NCBI GenBank assembly: GCA_012522035.1
Contig: JAAYLF010000259.1
Span: 1-7,976, forward strand
Source: Clostridiaceae bacterium
Lineage (GTDB): Bacteria > Bacillota > Clostridia > UBA1212 > DUPL01
Direction: 5' to 3'
DNA length: 7,976 bases
Numbering within the stretch: the first letter of the stretch is position 1; each line of letters begins with the position of its first letter. The notes under the pieces are model-generated. The model saw only the letters and a program-made list of their open reading frames with translations. It ran no database searches and was not told the origin of the DNA. Below, piece by piece: positions 1-6,950 of the stretch. Position numbers and translations under genes: made by a program.

Positions 1-1663
1 CAATTACAATGATAAGTGCAGGGCTGACAAGCTCTGCAGACACTGCAGCCTCACCAAGCACTATCGCTCCTATTATTCCTAAAGTCTGTCCAACAACACC
101 AGGTACGCGCACTCCTGCTTCCCTTATAATTTCAAAAGACAGCTCCATGAGCAGTATTTCGATAAATATGGGAAAAGGAGTGTTCTGCCTGGACCTGTAT
201 AACGACATGAGCAGTTCTGTTGGTATCATTTCCTGATGATAAAGGCTCAACGCCGCATAAAGACCTGGGACTATCAGGGCAATGACTATGGCAACAAACC
301 TCAGTGCACGAAGAAATGCTCCATATGGCCATCTGTCCGACATGTCTTCCGTTGTATGCATCATGTTGTAGAAGGTCATTGGCACAATACTCGCACTGGG
401 CGTGCCATCGGTTATTATTGCCACATGGCCTTGCATGAGCATGTTGGCGGTTCTGTCAGGCCTTTCTGTTGAAAGAATTTGAGGCAGCAGAGAAAACGGA
501 TGATCTTCAATAAGCTGCTCCATGATTCCACCGCCAGGCACATACTCAACATCAAGACTTTTAATCCTTCTTTTTACCTCGTCTACAACTTTTGGGTTTG
601 CAATGTCCTTCATATAAACAATTGCACAGGATACATTATCCACTTTGCCGATTGGCATAATTTCTGTGATCAGGCCTTTGTTTCTGATTATTCTTCTTAT
701 AAGTGTCAGGTTCGTTCTCAAGTTTTCTATAAATGCTTCATGGGGACCTTTAACAACTGATTCCGTTTGAGGTACAGTCACACTTCGCACCTCGTAGCCT
801 CTGCTTTCCACCAAAATACATTGGTCGTCCCCATCGACAAAAAGGGCACAAAGACCGTTTAGCACCTGCTGAATTATCTTCTCAAACTCCTTTTCCGGAG
901 ATATCTGATTTATCGTCAACAGATTGTCCGCTATATATTCTATGGTAATTTTCTCTTTCTCCTCTTTGATTTCTTCTGATGTGGAATTTGACTCTTCCTT
1001 GACTTCTTGTTTTTTTCTTTTGCCAACCATCAATTGTCTAAGAATATAGTCGTTAATTATTTCTTTGCTTGCCATGCCATCCATGAAAACAATAAATGCA
1101 TCCTGCTGCTCCATCACTTTGAATTCTCTTATAACCACATCCTGATTAAGCGGCATGTTGAATTCATACTTGATTTTTTTCATGTTTTCCTTAAGATTCC
1201 TTGAAACCTCTTTCATATCACATGGATTTTTATTCTCGCCTATGGTTTTTACTTCTATAGGTTTTTTCATTTCCTTCTTTCTAGATTTACCCGAAGACTG
1301 CTGCTTGTTTTCATTCTTTGCTTGCTCGTTGGATTTTGCGTGGTTTTGCTCGGTACTATTATTTGCTGTCTTATCGGTGCTCTTGTTTTCATCTTGACCA
1401 TTGTTTTGATTCTTGTTTTGGTCCTGCTGCTTGTCTGACTTTTTATCCTGCTTGGAGTTTTGGTCACTCTGCCCCTTTTGCTCTGGCTCTGAGCTGATAT
1501 TATCCTTCTCCTGAGGGACATATACTTGCTTGTTTTCTGCACCGACCGCAACATGGTCTATTCCTCCACGATCCTTTTCTTCGTCTTCAAGAAATCTAAA
1601 TTTATAATATTGTTTTGGTTCCTTGTATTTCAATACATTGTTTATCTTGGATAATATGCCCAT
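1..1663 (-). CDS. GerA-family spore germination receptor subunit A (GerAA/GerKA type), 3' end missing
   Basis: This is the A subunit of a Ger germinant receptor, an inner spore membrane complex that senses nutrients and triggers germination. The reading frame is open from the ATG at 1663 to the window edge, giving 554 residues; roughly the last 70-100 expected for the family are cut off. The ATG has a ribosome binding site GGGAGG at 1671-1676, 7 nt upstream. Family hallmarks are visible: a TESVVKGPHEAF block near 300-311 followed by NLRTNLTLIRR, the PGGGIMEQLIEDHPFS block at 376-391, STERPDR at 398-404, DRWPYGAFLRALRF at 443-456, then membrane segments starting near 457 and a PTELLMSL...FPIFIEILLMELSFE stretch at 481-511. 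Residues about 52-132 form a Lys/Gln/Asn/Asp/Ser-rich, apparently disordered insertion, and a second charged linker lies at 214-238. The ligase gene ends 54 nt upstream with no terminator between them. The family is certain; which of GerA, GerB or GerK it corresponds to is not. Confidence 0.95.
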   Translation of the reverse strand, partial: MGILSKINNVLKYKEPKQYYKFRFLEDEEKDRGGIDHVAVGAENKQVYVPQEKDNISSEPEQKGQSDQNSKQDKKSDKQQDQNKNQNNGQDENKSTDKTANNSTEQNHAKSNEQAKNENKQQSSGKSRKKEMKKPIEVKTIGENKNPCDMKEVSRNLKENMKKIKYEFNMPLNQDVVIREFKVMEQQDAFIVFMDGMASKEIINDYILRQLMVGKRKKQEVKEESNSTSEEIKEEKEKITIEYIADNLLTINQISPEKEFEKIIQQVLNGLCALFVDGDDQCILVESRGYEVRSVTVPQTESVVKGPHEAFIENLRTNLTLIRRIIRNKGLITEIMPIGKVDNVSCAIVYMKDIANPKVVDEVKRRIKSLDVEYVPGGGIMEQLIEDHPFSLLPQILSTERPDRTANMLMQGHVAIITDGTPSASIVPMTFYNMMHTTEDMSDRWPYGAFLRALRFVAIVIALIVPGLYAALSLYHQEMIPTELLMSLYRSRQNTPFPIFIEILLMELSFEIIREAGVRVPGVVGQTLGIIGAIVLGEAAVSAELVSPALIIVI

Positions 1664-1670
1664 AAGCTAT

Positions 1671-1676
1671 CCTCCC
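1671..1676 (-). promoter_or_regulatory. Ribosome binding site of the gerA-family gene
   Basis: GGGAGG lies 7 nt before the ATG at 1663. It fixes the start of a gene whose reading frame is not bounded within the window, and shows that the Lys/Gln-rich region is inside the protein rather than an upstream artefact. Confidence 0.8.
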
Positions 1677-1717
1677 GGATTTTGGTTTAATTTGAGTATT
1701 TGTAGCAATAAGCCAAT

Positions 1718-2659
1718 TTATTCAGTTTCTTTTACAACACACTGTTCAGGGTCCTTGTCATTCCTTATGCCTTTGAACACCGACTGCCTCATCTGCCCAT
1801 GTTCTGACTTCATCATATACTGTACAGTGCAAACCAGCACAGGTTCTATCCACGTAGCCTCGTTACCTGAAGGGTCGTCAAAAAGCGGTTTGTTAAGTCT
1901 ATTGACTGACAGGACCTTGTTAAAATCCTCTCTTGAAACACCCATGGTGACATGACCTTGTCTTACAAGGGTCCCTTCATTGTACGCTCCGAGTATCAAG
2001 CTTACCTTGTTTCCCGGTTTTACTACATACCCGCAGATAACATAGTCGTCGTCCTTTAAGTTTTTAATTTTTATCCAGTCTTTTGATCTTTTGCCGAAAT
2101 AATACTTACTGTCCTTTTTCTTTGCAACAATTCCTTCAAGATCCTGGCTTGCAGCTGCATTATATAGTTCAATTCCTTTTTCAAATATATATCTCGAAAC
2201 AATGATTTTTTCATTCTCAACAATGTTTTCACTCAAGATTTGCTTTCTTTCCACCAACGGCTTGTCCGTTATTTGTTCTGTGCCAATGTATAATATATCG
2301 AACGCAGAGAAAGAAACTGGGTACATTTTTGAAGCAAATTCAATTTTTGTTCTGTTTGTCATCATGGATCTTTTTTGGATTGCGTAAAAATCCGGCTTGC
2401 CATCCTTGACCGCTATAATTTCTCCATCCAGTATGCATTTTTGCCTCACCTGCTCATATATATCCGCCAGTTCCGGATATGTGTGATTTAACCGCATGTT
2501 TCTTTTGTTCCTAATTTCAACGCTTCCCTTGTCGATATACATGATTGTGCGAATTCCATCCAGTTTCAGTTCGTAGAGATAGTCAGGGGAGTTGAAAGAC
2601 TCTTTCCTTTCTGTAAGCAGCATAGGTTTTATATCTTTCTTTTCAAATATGTCTTTCAA
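1718..2659 (-). CDS. ATP-dependent DNA ligase, stand-alone LigD-type ligase domain
   Basis: This enzyme seals nicks and double-strand ends through an enzyme-AMP intermediate and is the partner of Ku in bacterial non-homologous end joining. The 313 residues carry the nucleotidyltransferase motifs in order: motif I KLDGIR with the adenylated lysine at 32, RN at 50-51, motif III LDGE at 77-80, an FDILYIG stretch at 120-126, motif IV LEGIVAKK at 174-181, and motif V WIKIK at 195-199. An OB-fold of about 110 residues follows. The polymerase and phosphoesterase domains found in mycobacterial LigD, and the polymerase domain of Bacillus LigD, are absent and not encoded in this window. The start is TTG at 2659, one base after the ku stop, with only a weak GTGGGTG upstream, so translation is probably coupled to ku. 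An internal ATG at codon 13 is the alternative start but would trim the N-terminus close to the fold. The stop is TAA at 1718. Confidence 0.93.
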   Translation of the reverse strand: MKDIFEKKDIKPMLLTERKESFNSPDYLYELKLDGIRTIMYIDKGSVEIRNKRNMRLNHTYPELADIYEQVRQKCILDGEIIAVKDGKPDFYAIQKRSMMTNRTKIEFASKMYPVSFSAFDILYIGTEQITDKPLVERKQILSENIVENEKIIVSRYIFEKGIELYNAAASQDLEGIVAKKKDSKYYFGKRSKDWIKIKNLKDDDYVICGYVVKPGNKVSLILGAYNEGTLVRQGHVTMGVSREDFNKVLSVNRLNKPLFDDPSGNEATWIEPVLVCTVQYMMKSEHGQMRQSVFKGIRNDKDPEQCVVKETE

Positions 2660-2660
2660 C

Positions 2661-3431
2661 TTACTGCACCCACTGTTCCGTAGCCTTTATGCTTTGCTGC
2701 AGCGCTTCCATAAGATTGGCGATGGCTCCAGCACCTTCCTGCTGAGGCTGTACGATTTCAGCGCCATTTACCTTTCTCATGATGGCTTCCTTCATCCTCA
2801 TTGTGTATTCGTCCTTGTACTTTTCAGGTTTGAATTCAGCTGTCATGTTGTTTATCAATATTCTGGCCATTTGCAGCTCCTGCTCATTTAGATTGACATC
2901 ACCTATTGGCCTTGGCATGGTCTTTATTTCCTCTTCAAAAAACATGGTTTCAATAAGCAAACCTGCTCCCGTCGACCTTATAGTCAGAAGCTTCTCTTTT
3001 GTACCCAATACAGTTTTGGCAATGGCAACCTTGCCCTCATTTTTCATTGCCTCAGCCAGGAGCATATACGCACGGTCACTGCCGTCCGGGGCTACGTAAT
3101 ATGTTTTCTCATAGTATATTGGGTCTATCTCTGACAAAGATACAAAGTTCAAGATGTATATGGTCTTGTCTTTTTCTGTTTTGAGTTTTTCCAACTCTTC
3201 CTCTTATATTACAATATACTTGTTTTTCTCATACTCATACCCTTTTACAACGTCATCCTTGGATACCTCATCCAGGTTACACGTCGGGCATGACTTTTTA
3301 TATCTTATCCTTCCCATGCATTCTTTGTGAAGCTGGTTAAACGTAATGCCAGTTCTTTCTGCTGCAACATACAGGTTCACAGGTATGTGCACCAATCCAA
3401 ATGAAATTGCTCCTTTGTGAGCCACAGCCAT
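2661..3431 (-). pseudogene. ku: Ku DNA end-binding protein, interrupted by an in-frame TAA at codon 76
   Basis: Bacterial Ku is a homodimeric ring that binds double-strand breaks and recruits the ligase for end joining. The ATG at 3431 has AAAGGGGG at 3439-3446, 7 nt upstream. Codons 1-75 show the family N-terminus (AHKGAISFGLVHIPVNLY at 4-21) and a Cys-rich stretch with C38, C48 and C51. Codon 76 is TAA at 3204-3206. The same frame then continues for 180 codons to the true stop at 2661, and this part reads as intact Ku: EEELEKLKTEKDK, DPIYYEKTYYVAPD, and an AMKNEGKVAIAKTVLGTKE core. Without the stop the protein would be 256 aa, slightly short of the usual 270-300. No frameshift is present, only one nonsense codon. 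Possible explanations are a recent nonsense mutation, a sequencing error, or a split protein with restart at the TTG at 3192-3194, which has AGAGG five bases upstream. I list it as a pseudogene because the normal product cannot be made by standard decoding. Confidence 0.85.
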
Positions 3432-3438
3432 AAAAATA

Positions 3439-3446
3439 CCCCCTTT
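3439..3446 (-). promoter_or_regulatory. Ribosome binding site fixing the ku start
   Basis: AAAGGGGG is 7 nt upstream of the ATG at 3431. It rules out a longer N-terminus beginning at 3521, which would be translated through the spoIIR terminator hairpin and has no Ku similarity. Confidence 0.8.
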
Positions 3447-3480
3447 CGCTTTATTATTAGCAAAAGAGGACAATAAATAC

Positions 3481-3518
3481 ACAAAAAGAAAAGAACCAGG
3501 TTTTATTACCGGTTCTTT
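3481..3518 (-). terminator. Rho-independent terminator downstream of spoIIR
   Basis: On the minus strand AAAGAACCGG (3518-3509) pairs with CC-T-GGTTCTTT (3500-3490). This gives a 10-bp stem with one bulged T and an 8-nt loop, followed by the T-rich tail TCTTTTTG at 3489-3482. It lies about 20 nt after the spoIIR stop and about 60 nt before the ku start, so it separates the spoIIR transcript from the ku-ligase-ger block. Confidence 0.85.
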
Positions 3519-3536
3519 CATATGCGTTGTTTTGCA

Positions 3537-4262
3537 TCATCTTAACTTTAGAGCCCTTTTGAAAGTTGCCTGTATTTTCATTTTGGCATTCTCAATAACC
3601 TCGATTATCTTGAACTTGAACTTTACTCCTTTATTGGACTTTTCAATAACCTCGTAGGAAGTTTTGGACAAATTCTCTTTCAGTGCTTCTTTTCCTTGTT
3701 CAGTTATCTCGTCTTCATTCACTTTTCCATCTTCTCTGTTATTGTCGTCATTGTCCGCATCCGGTTCATTTACAACTGCATTTACATTCGCATTCACAAA
3801 ACAAAGAGGAGGGAACAAGACGCACCACCAGTTCTGGCCAAGGCCTTCTCCTATGGTGATTTTCAAGGAGGTGTATTCTCCATTTGGCAATATTATGTTG
3901 CCATAATCCTTTGTCGGAAACTCAAATATGCCAAGTGAAACATCCACATCATAATCATAACCCTTGCTTCGCACAGCATCCCTGGCAATTCTTTCAATCT
4001 CATACAGATTTCTATCCAGTATCTTGTATGCTTCCTGTGAACTCTCACAGGATTCCAATATTTTGTTAGTATACTCAACCACACTGTCTCTTACGCTTAG
4101 TTTTAAGTCCTGGTCATCTGCATTGTCACTGTTGGCAACCACATGCAGCCTGACTAGGTTCCCTTTCAAGTCCTCCATTACATTGTTGGAATAGACATTC
4201 AATATGCAAACAGCTGTGATTATTAGTACAAGGACAAGCAGCAGATGCTTTACCTTTTTCAT
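3537..4262 (-). CDS. spoIIR: Stage II sporulation protein R
   Basis: SpoIIR is the forespore-made signal that is exported to the intermembrane space and activates the SpoIIGA protease, so that pro-sigma-E is processed in the mother cell. The 241-aa product begins with a basic n-region and a hydrophobic signal/anchor segment at about 7-21. Two family signatures are clear: LVRLHVVANSD at 36-46, and the LPNGEY...IGEGLGQNWWCVLFPPLCF block at 125-155. Between about 156 and 190 there is an Asp/Asn/Glu-rich acidic linker, then a basic, mostly charged C-terminal segment. The start ATG at 4262 has GGAGGT at 4269-4274, 6 nt upstream. The gene has its own sigma-F-type promoter at 4308-4337 and a terminator at 3481-3518, so it appears monocistronic, as expected for an early forespore gene. 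Identification is firm. Confidence 0.96.
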   Translation of the reverse strand: MKKVKHLLLVLVLIITAVCILNVYSNNVMEDLKGNLVRLHVVANSDNADDQDLKLSVRDSVVEYTNKILESCESSQEAYKILDRNLYEIERIARDAVRSKGYDYDVDVSLGIFEFPTKDYGNIILPNGEYTSLKITIGEGLGQNWWCVLFPPLCFVNANVNAVVNEPDADNDDNNREDGKVNEDEITEQGKEALKENLSKTSYEVIEKSNKGVKFKFKIIEVIENAKMKIQATFKRALKLR

Positions 4263-4289
4263 TACAATACCTCCATGTCTTCATGCCTT

Positions 4290-4304
4290 ATGCATTACTT
4301 GCAT
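4290..4304. repeat. 15-bp palindrome at the predicted spoIIR transcription start
   Basis: ATGCA and TGCAT arms of 5 bp flank a 5-bp spacer. The element covers the position where transcription from the sigma-F-type promoter should begin. It may be an operator-like site, but in AT-rich DNA a 5-bp palindrome can easily arise by chance. Confidence 0.25.
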
Positions 4305-4307
4305 GTA

Positions 4308-4337
4308 AAGTATTGCCAATGAATGCTACACATATTC
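4308..4337 (-). promoter_or_regulatory. Sigma-F (forespore) promoter of spoIIR
   Basis: On the minus strand GAATA (4337-4333) is followed by exactly 15 nt and then GGCAATACTT (4317-4308). The -10 element fits the sigma-F consensus GGNNANAHTN at every position. The -35 element matches GYATA in four of five positions and matches the overlapping sigma-G form GHATR fully. Bacillus subtilis spoIIR is a sigma-F gene, so the match is where biology predicts it. Transcription should start near 4301, about 40 nt before the ATG. Confidence 0.8.
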
Positions 4338-4358
4338 AATCTTTACCAATTTTTTAGA

Positions 4359-5033
4359 TTATTTTTCCAACAATTTTCTAAATATACCCAGCGATGCTTT
4401 GTAAAGACTATACGGGATGGTTGCTCCGACCATTTTTCTGTCATACTCATAAAATGCTTTCGCATAATCTGTTAATTTGTCCTTGGCCACATTTTCCAAT
4501 GAGTTAAGATACATGATATTAAGTGCAAGACTGATGGTTTCATCATCTTCAGTTGTTTTTATGGTGTTTTTTTCTTCCCATAGGTAATTAAACCCAGCAA
4601 TCAGTTTGTTGCAGCAGTACCATAGAATAAAGTCGTCATCGTGGCGAGGAGCTTGCACCTTGCCGCATGTCTTGCCAGGCTCACTCGCTTTTCTCGGTAC
4701 AGTTTCTTTACCGGCAATTCTGTCAATCTCACTATCAATTACTGGTTTGTCCAGACCTATGTTTATATAGCCGTTTTCCGCAATCAGTTTAAAACCTGCC
4801 GGACTGCAATTATCAGCTATTTTTCTCGCAAGGTACTCAGGGGTTTCTTCTTTTTCCAAATGCTGCTTTAAATAATCGTATAAACAAAACGCAACAAGGG
4901 AATACAGTTTTCCCATTGATGCGTTGTATTTAAGTTCTGTTTTGGGAAAGATAGCGCTTCCCATTTCCAGTTCAGGGAATAATTTAATGATTCTTTCGTC
5001 TATATACTTCTCAACTAATCTTATTACACTCAT
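4359..5033 (-). CDS. ArgRS-derived protein: N-terminal Add1-like domain plus DALR-like domain, no catalytic domain
   Basis: Function is unknown. The 224 residues appear to have two parts. Residues 1-106 resemble the N-terminal RNA-contacting domain of arginyl-tRNA synthetase: PEYLARKIAD at 65-74 followed by AENGYINIGLD at 85-95 parallels the PGFINIFLD signature of ArgRS. A polar linker spans about 107-132. Residues 134-224 are helical and resemble a DALR anticodon-binding domain: ILWYCCNKL at 136-144, LTDYAKAFYEYDR at 187-199, and YSLYKASLGIFRKLLEK at the end. The whole class I catalytic domain that normally lies between these parts is missing: no HIGH or KMSKS motif is present. The start ATG at 5033 has AAGGA 9 nt upstream and lies 24 nt after the murI stop, so it should be transcribed with ddl-murI. 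It could be a tRNA-binding regulator or a decayed but retained synthetase relative. The family assignment is by eye and moderately sure; the open frame is good. Confidence 0.75.
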   Translation of the reverse strand: MSVIRLVEKYIDERIIKLFPELEMGSAIFPKTELKYNASMGKLYSLVAFCLYDYLKQHLEKEETPEYLARKIADNCSPAGFKLIAENGYINIGLDKPVIDSEIDRIAGKETVPRKASEPGKTCGKVQAPRHDDDFILWYCCNKLIAGFNYLWEEKNTIKTTEDDETISLALNIMYLNSLENVAKDKLTDYAKAFYEYDRKMVGATIPYSLYKASLGIFRKLLEK

Positions 5034-5057
5034 TACTGCTTGTCCTTTTGACTAACT

Positions 5058-5891
5058 TTACAATGCGTCGTAGTATGCTTCTTTGTCATATTCCTTTTCT
5101 ATATTTATTCTTTCCACATTATTCATTTCAAGACCAAGAAACATCTTTCCTAATGAAGCAAATTTGTCTATACTGTCGCTTGTATAGTATTTTATTTCAC
5201 TCAATTCATTGTTGCCTTGCAATCCATTTTCCTCGAGAAGCTTCTTTACAGCATTGGCAACTTCCACCGCGGAGTTTACAAGAGTCACACCTTCTCCCAG
5301 CACTTTCTTTATGACCTTCTGAAGCATTGGATAGTGAGTGCATCCCAGGATTAAAGTATCCACATCGGTATCCTTGAATTCTTTTAGATACTCATCGGCA
5401 ATCATTTCAGCTATATCACCCTCCCACCATCCTTCTTCAACCAAAGGAACAAACAGCGGGCATGCCTTTGAATACACTCTAGCATCTGGTTTGCATTTTT
5501 TAATCGCAGTCTCATACACGCCGCTTGAAATGGTTGCTGATGTGCCTATTACTGCAATGCTTTTTGATTTAGTCTGCCTGCATGCTGCCAAGGACCCCGG
5601 TTCAACCACTTCAACAATTGGACAGTCAAATACCTCTTTTACTATGTTCAAACTGCAGGCACTGGCTGTGTTGCAAGCGATCACTATCATTTTTACATTC
5701 TGTTTCAACAGGAAATTAATATCCTGAAAAGTATATCTTATAACTGTTTCTTTTGATTTGGTTCCGTATGGAGTTCTTCCGCTGTCACCGAAGTATACAA
5801 TGTTTTCGTTGGGCAACAGTTCATGTATTGCCCTAAGTACGGTTAGTCCTCCAAGACCTGAATCAAATATGCCTATAGGTCTATTGTCCAT
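5058..5891 (-). CDS. murI: Glutamate racemase
   Basis: This cytoplasmic cofactor-independent racemase converts L-glutamate to D-glutamate for the MurD step of peptidoglycan synthesis. The 277 residues have normal family length. Both catalytic cysteines are present: C73 in ACNTAS (72-77) and C184 in LGCTHYP (182-188), with H186 alongside. The substrate-binding D10-S11 in FDSGLGG and PYGTKS at 41-46 are also intact. The ATG at 5891 directly follows the ddl TGA (5892-5894) with zero bases between, and its ribosome binding site AGAGGG (5900-5905) lies inside the end of ddl. This indicates translational coupling to ddl. It is followed after 24 nt by the ArgRS-like gene. Identification is firm. Confidence 0.97.
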   Translation of the reverse strand: MDNRPIGIFDSGLGGLTVLRAIHELLPNENIVYFGDSGRTPYGTKSKETVIRYTFQDINFLLKQNVKMIVIACNTASACSLNIVKEVFDCPIVEVVEPGSLAACRQTKSKSIAVIGTSATISSGVYETAIKKCKPDARVYSKACPLFVPLVEEGWWEGDIAEMIADEYLKEFKDTDVDTLILGCTHYPMLQKVIKKVLGEGVTLVNSAVEVANAVKKLLEENGLQGNNELSEIKYYTSDSIDKFASLGKMFLGLEMNNVERINIEKEYDKEAYYDAL

Positions 5892-6950
5892 TCAAAATTC
5901 CCTCTTTGTTTCTTGTTTTCTTCTTACGGCAAGCTCTATCAACTCTGTTAACAGCTGTGTATAGGTCAGTCCTGATGCCTCCCACATTTTACTGTACATG
6001 CTTATGTCTGTAAATCCAGGCAGAGTATTTATTTCATTTAAATAGAACTCTCCTGTCTCATCCACATAAAAGAAATCCACCCTGGAAAGGCCCGAGCAAT
6101 CCAGCGATTTGTACGCCTTCATCGCAAGCTCCATTACCTCGTTTCTTTTGTCTTCAGGAAGGTTTGCAGGAATTGAAATTACACTTTTGCCACTAAGATA
6201 TTTGTCCTCATAATCGTAAAATTCCTTGGATGGTATGATTTCACCAGGTATCGCAACTCTTACATCATTCTCGTTTCCAAGAACCGCACATTCTATTTCT
6301 CTTCCCTTGACAGCTTCCTCAACGAGGATTCTTCTATCAAGTTTCTGAGCTTCATAAAGCGCATTTTCAAGCTCCTCTTTTGTTTGGCATTTGTAAACTC
6401 CTACGGAAGAACCAGAATTGGCAGGCTTTACAAAACAAGGATAGCCTATCTTGTTTGCTGCCTCTTCAATGCACGCTTCCATGTTGTTTAGTATACCGGT
6501 TCTTGTGAGTACGATATGCTTGCACATTGGCAGGCCGTGAGCCTTGAACACTATCTTTGCATAAGCCTTATCCATTGCAAGAGCAGAGGATAATACATTG
6601 CAGCCCACATAAGGCTTGTCGAGCAACTCTAAAAGTCCCTGCACCGTACCGTCCTCACCATTTGTACCGTGTAAAACAGGAAAAATTACGTCGCAGCTTT
6701 CTAGAACTTTAACGCCTTCAGTAATTCCTTTAATATATTCTGTTTTGGTCCATCTATGCTCCTTGATGTCTTCAATTGGACCCTCAAAAGGTAAAAAATC
6801 ACCGTCTTTAGTGATTCCCACCATTTTTATATCAAACTTTTCTCTGTCCATATTCTTGAGTACTGAATATGCAGATATGCAGGAGACTTCATGCTCAGCT
6901 GATTTTCCGCCAAAGAGTACTCCAACAGTTATTTTTTTCGCCTCTCCCAT
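5892..6950 (-). CDS. ddl: D-alanine--D-alanine ligase
   Basis: This ATP-grasp enzyme makes the D-Ala-D-Ala dipeptide that MurF adds to the peptidoglycan precursor. From the ATG at 6950 the product is 352 aa, normal for the longer DdlA-like group. Visible elements are GGKSAEHEVS at 14-23 with E19, HGTNGEDG at 94-101, DKAYAK at 127-132, the ATP-binding FVKPANSGSSVGV at 173-185, the EFYDYEDKY loop at 243-251, SRVDFF at 289-294 with the magnesium-site D292, and NEINTLPGFT at 305-314. The tyrosine-containing EFYDYE loop is typical of true D-Ala-D-Ala ligases and differs from VanA-type D-lactate ligases. The start is fixed by AGGAGGT at 6959-6965, 8 nt upstream; a longer frame from a TTG at 7001 lacks a ribosome binding site. 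It has its own promoter at 7069-7097 and heads the ddl-murI-ArgRS-like unit. Confidence 0.97.
   Translation of the reverse strand: MGEAKKITVGVLFGGKSAEHEVSCISAYSVLKNMDREKFDIKMVGITKDGDFLPFEGPIEDIKEHRWTKTEYIKGITEGVKVLESCDVIFPVLHGTNGEDGTVQGLLELLDKPYVGCNVLSSALAMDKAYAKIVFKAHGLPMCKHIVLTRTGILNNMEACIEEAANKIGYPCFVKPANSGSSVGVYKCQTKEELENALYEAQKLDRRILVEEAVKGREIECAVLGNENDVRVAIPGEIIPSKEFYDYEDKYLSGKSVISIPANLPEDKRNEVMELAMKAYKSLDCSGLSRVDFFYVDETGEFYLNEINTLPGFTDISMYSKMWEASGLTYTQLLTELIELAVRRKQETKREF

Noticed and set aside
9..1397. Several plus-strand open frames opposite the gerA-family gene
   Set aside because: The minus-strand frame gives unmistakable GerA motifs throughout; the plus-strand products are Phe/Ser-rich or irregular shadows of it.
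3452..3480. Possible sigma-G promoter for ku (GTATT, 17 nt, AATAATA on the minus strand)
   Set aside because: The match is decent and sigma-G control is expected from Bacillus, but transcription would begin at about 3445, inside the AAAGGGGG ribosome binding site, so the site is doubtful.
3432..3521. Extended N-terminus of Ku beginning at 3521
   Set aside because: It would be encoded by the spoIIR terminator hairpin, lacks Ku similarity, and the ATG at 3431 has an excellent ribosome binding site.
4305..4346. GTAAAG/CTTTAC inverted repeat around the spoIIR promoter as a terminator for the ArgRS-like gene
   Set aside because: Only 6 bp with a 30-nt loop and no T-run; better explained by chance around the sigma-F promoter.
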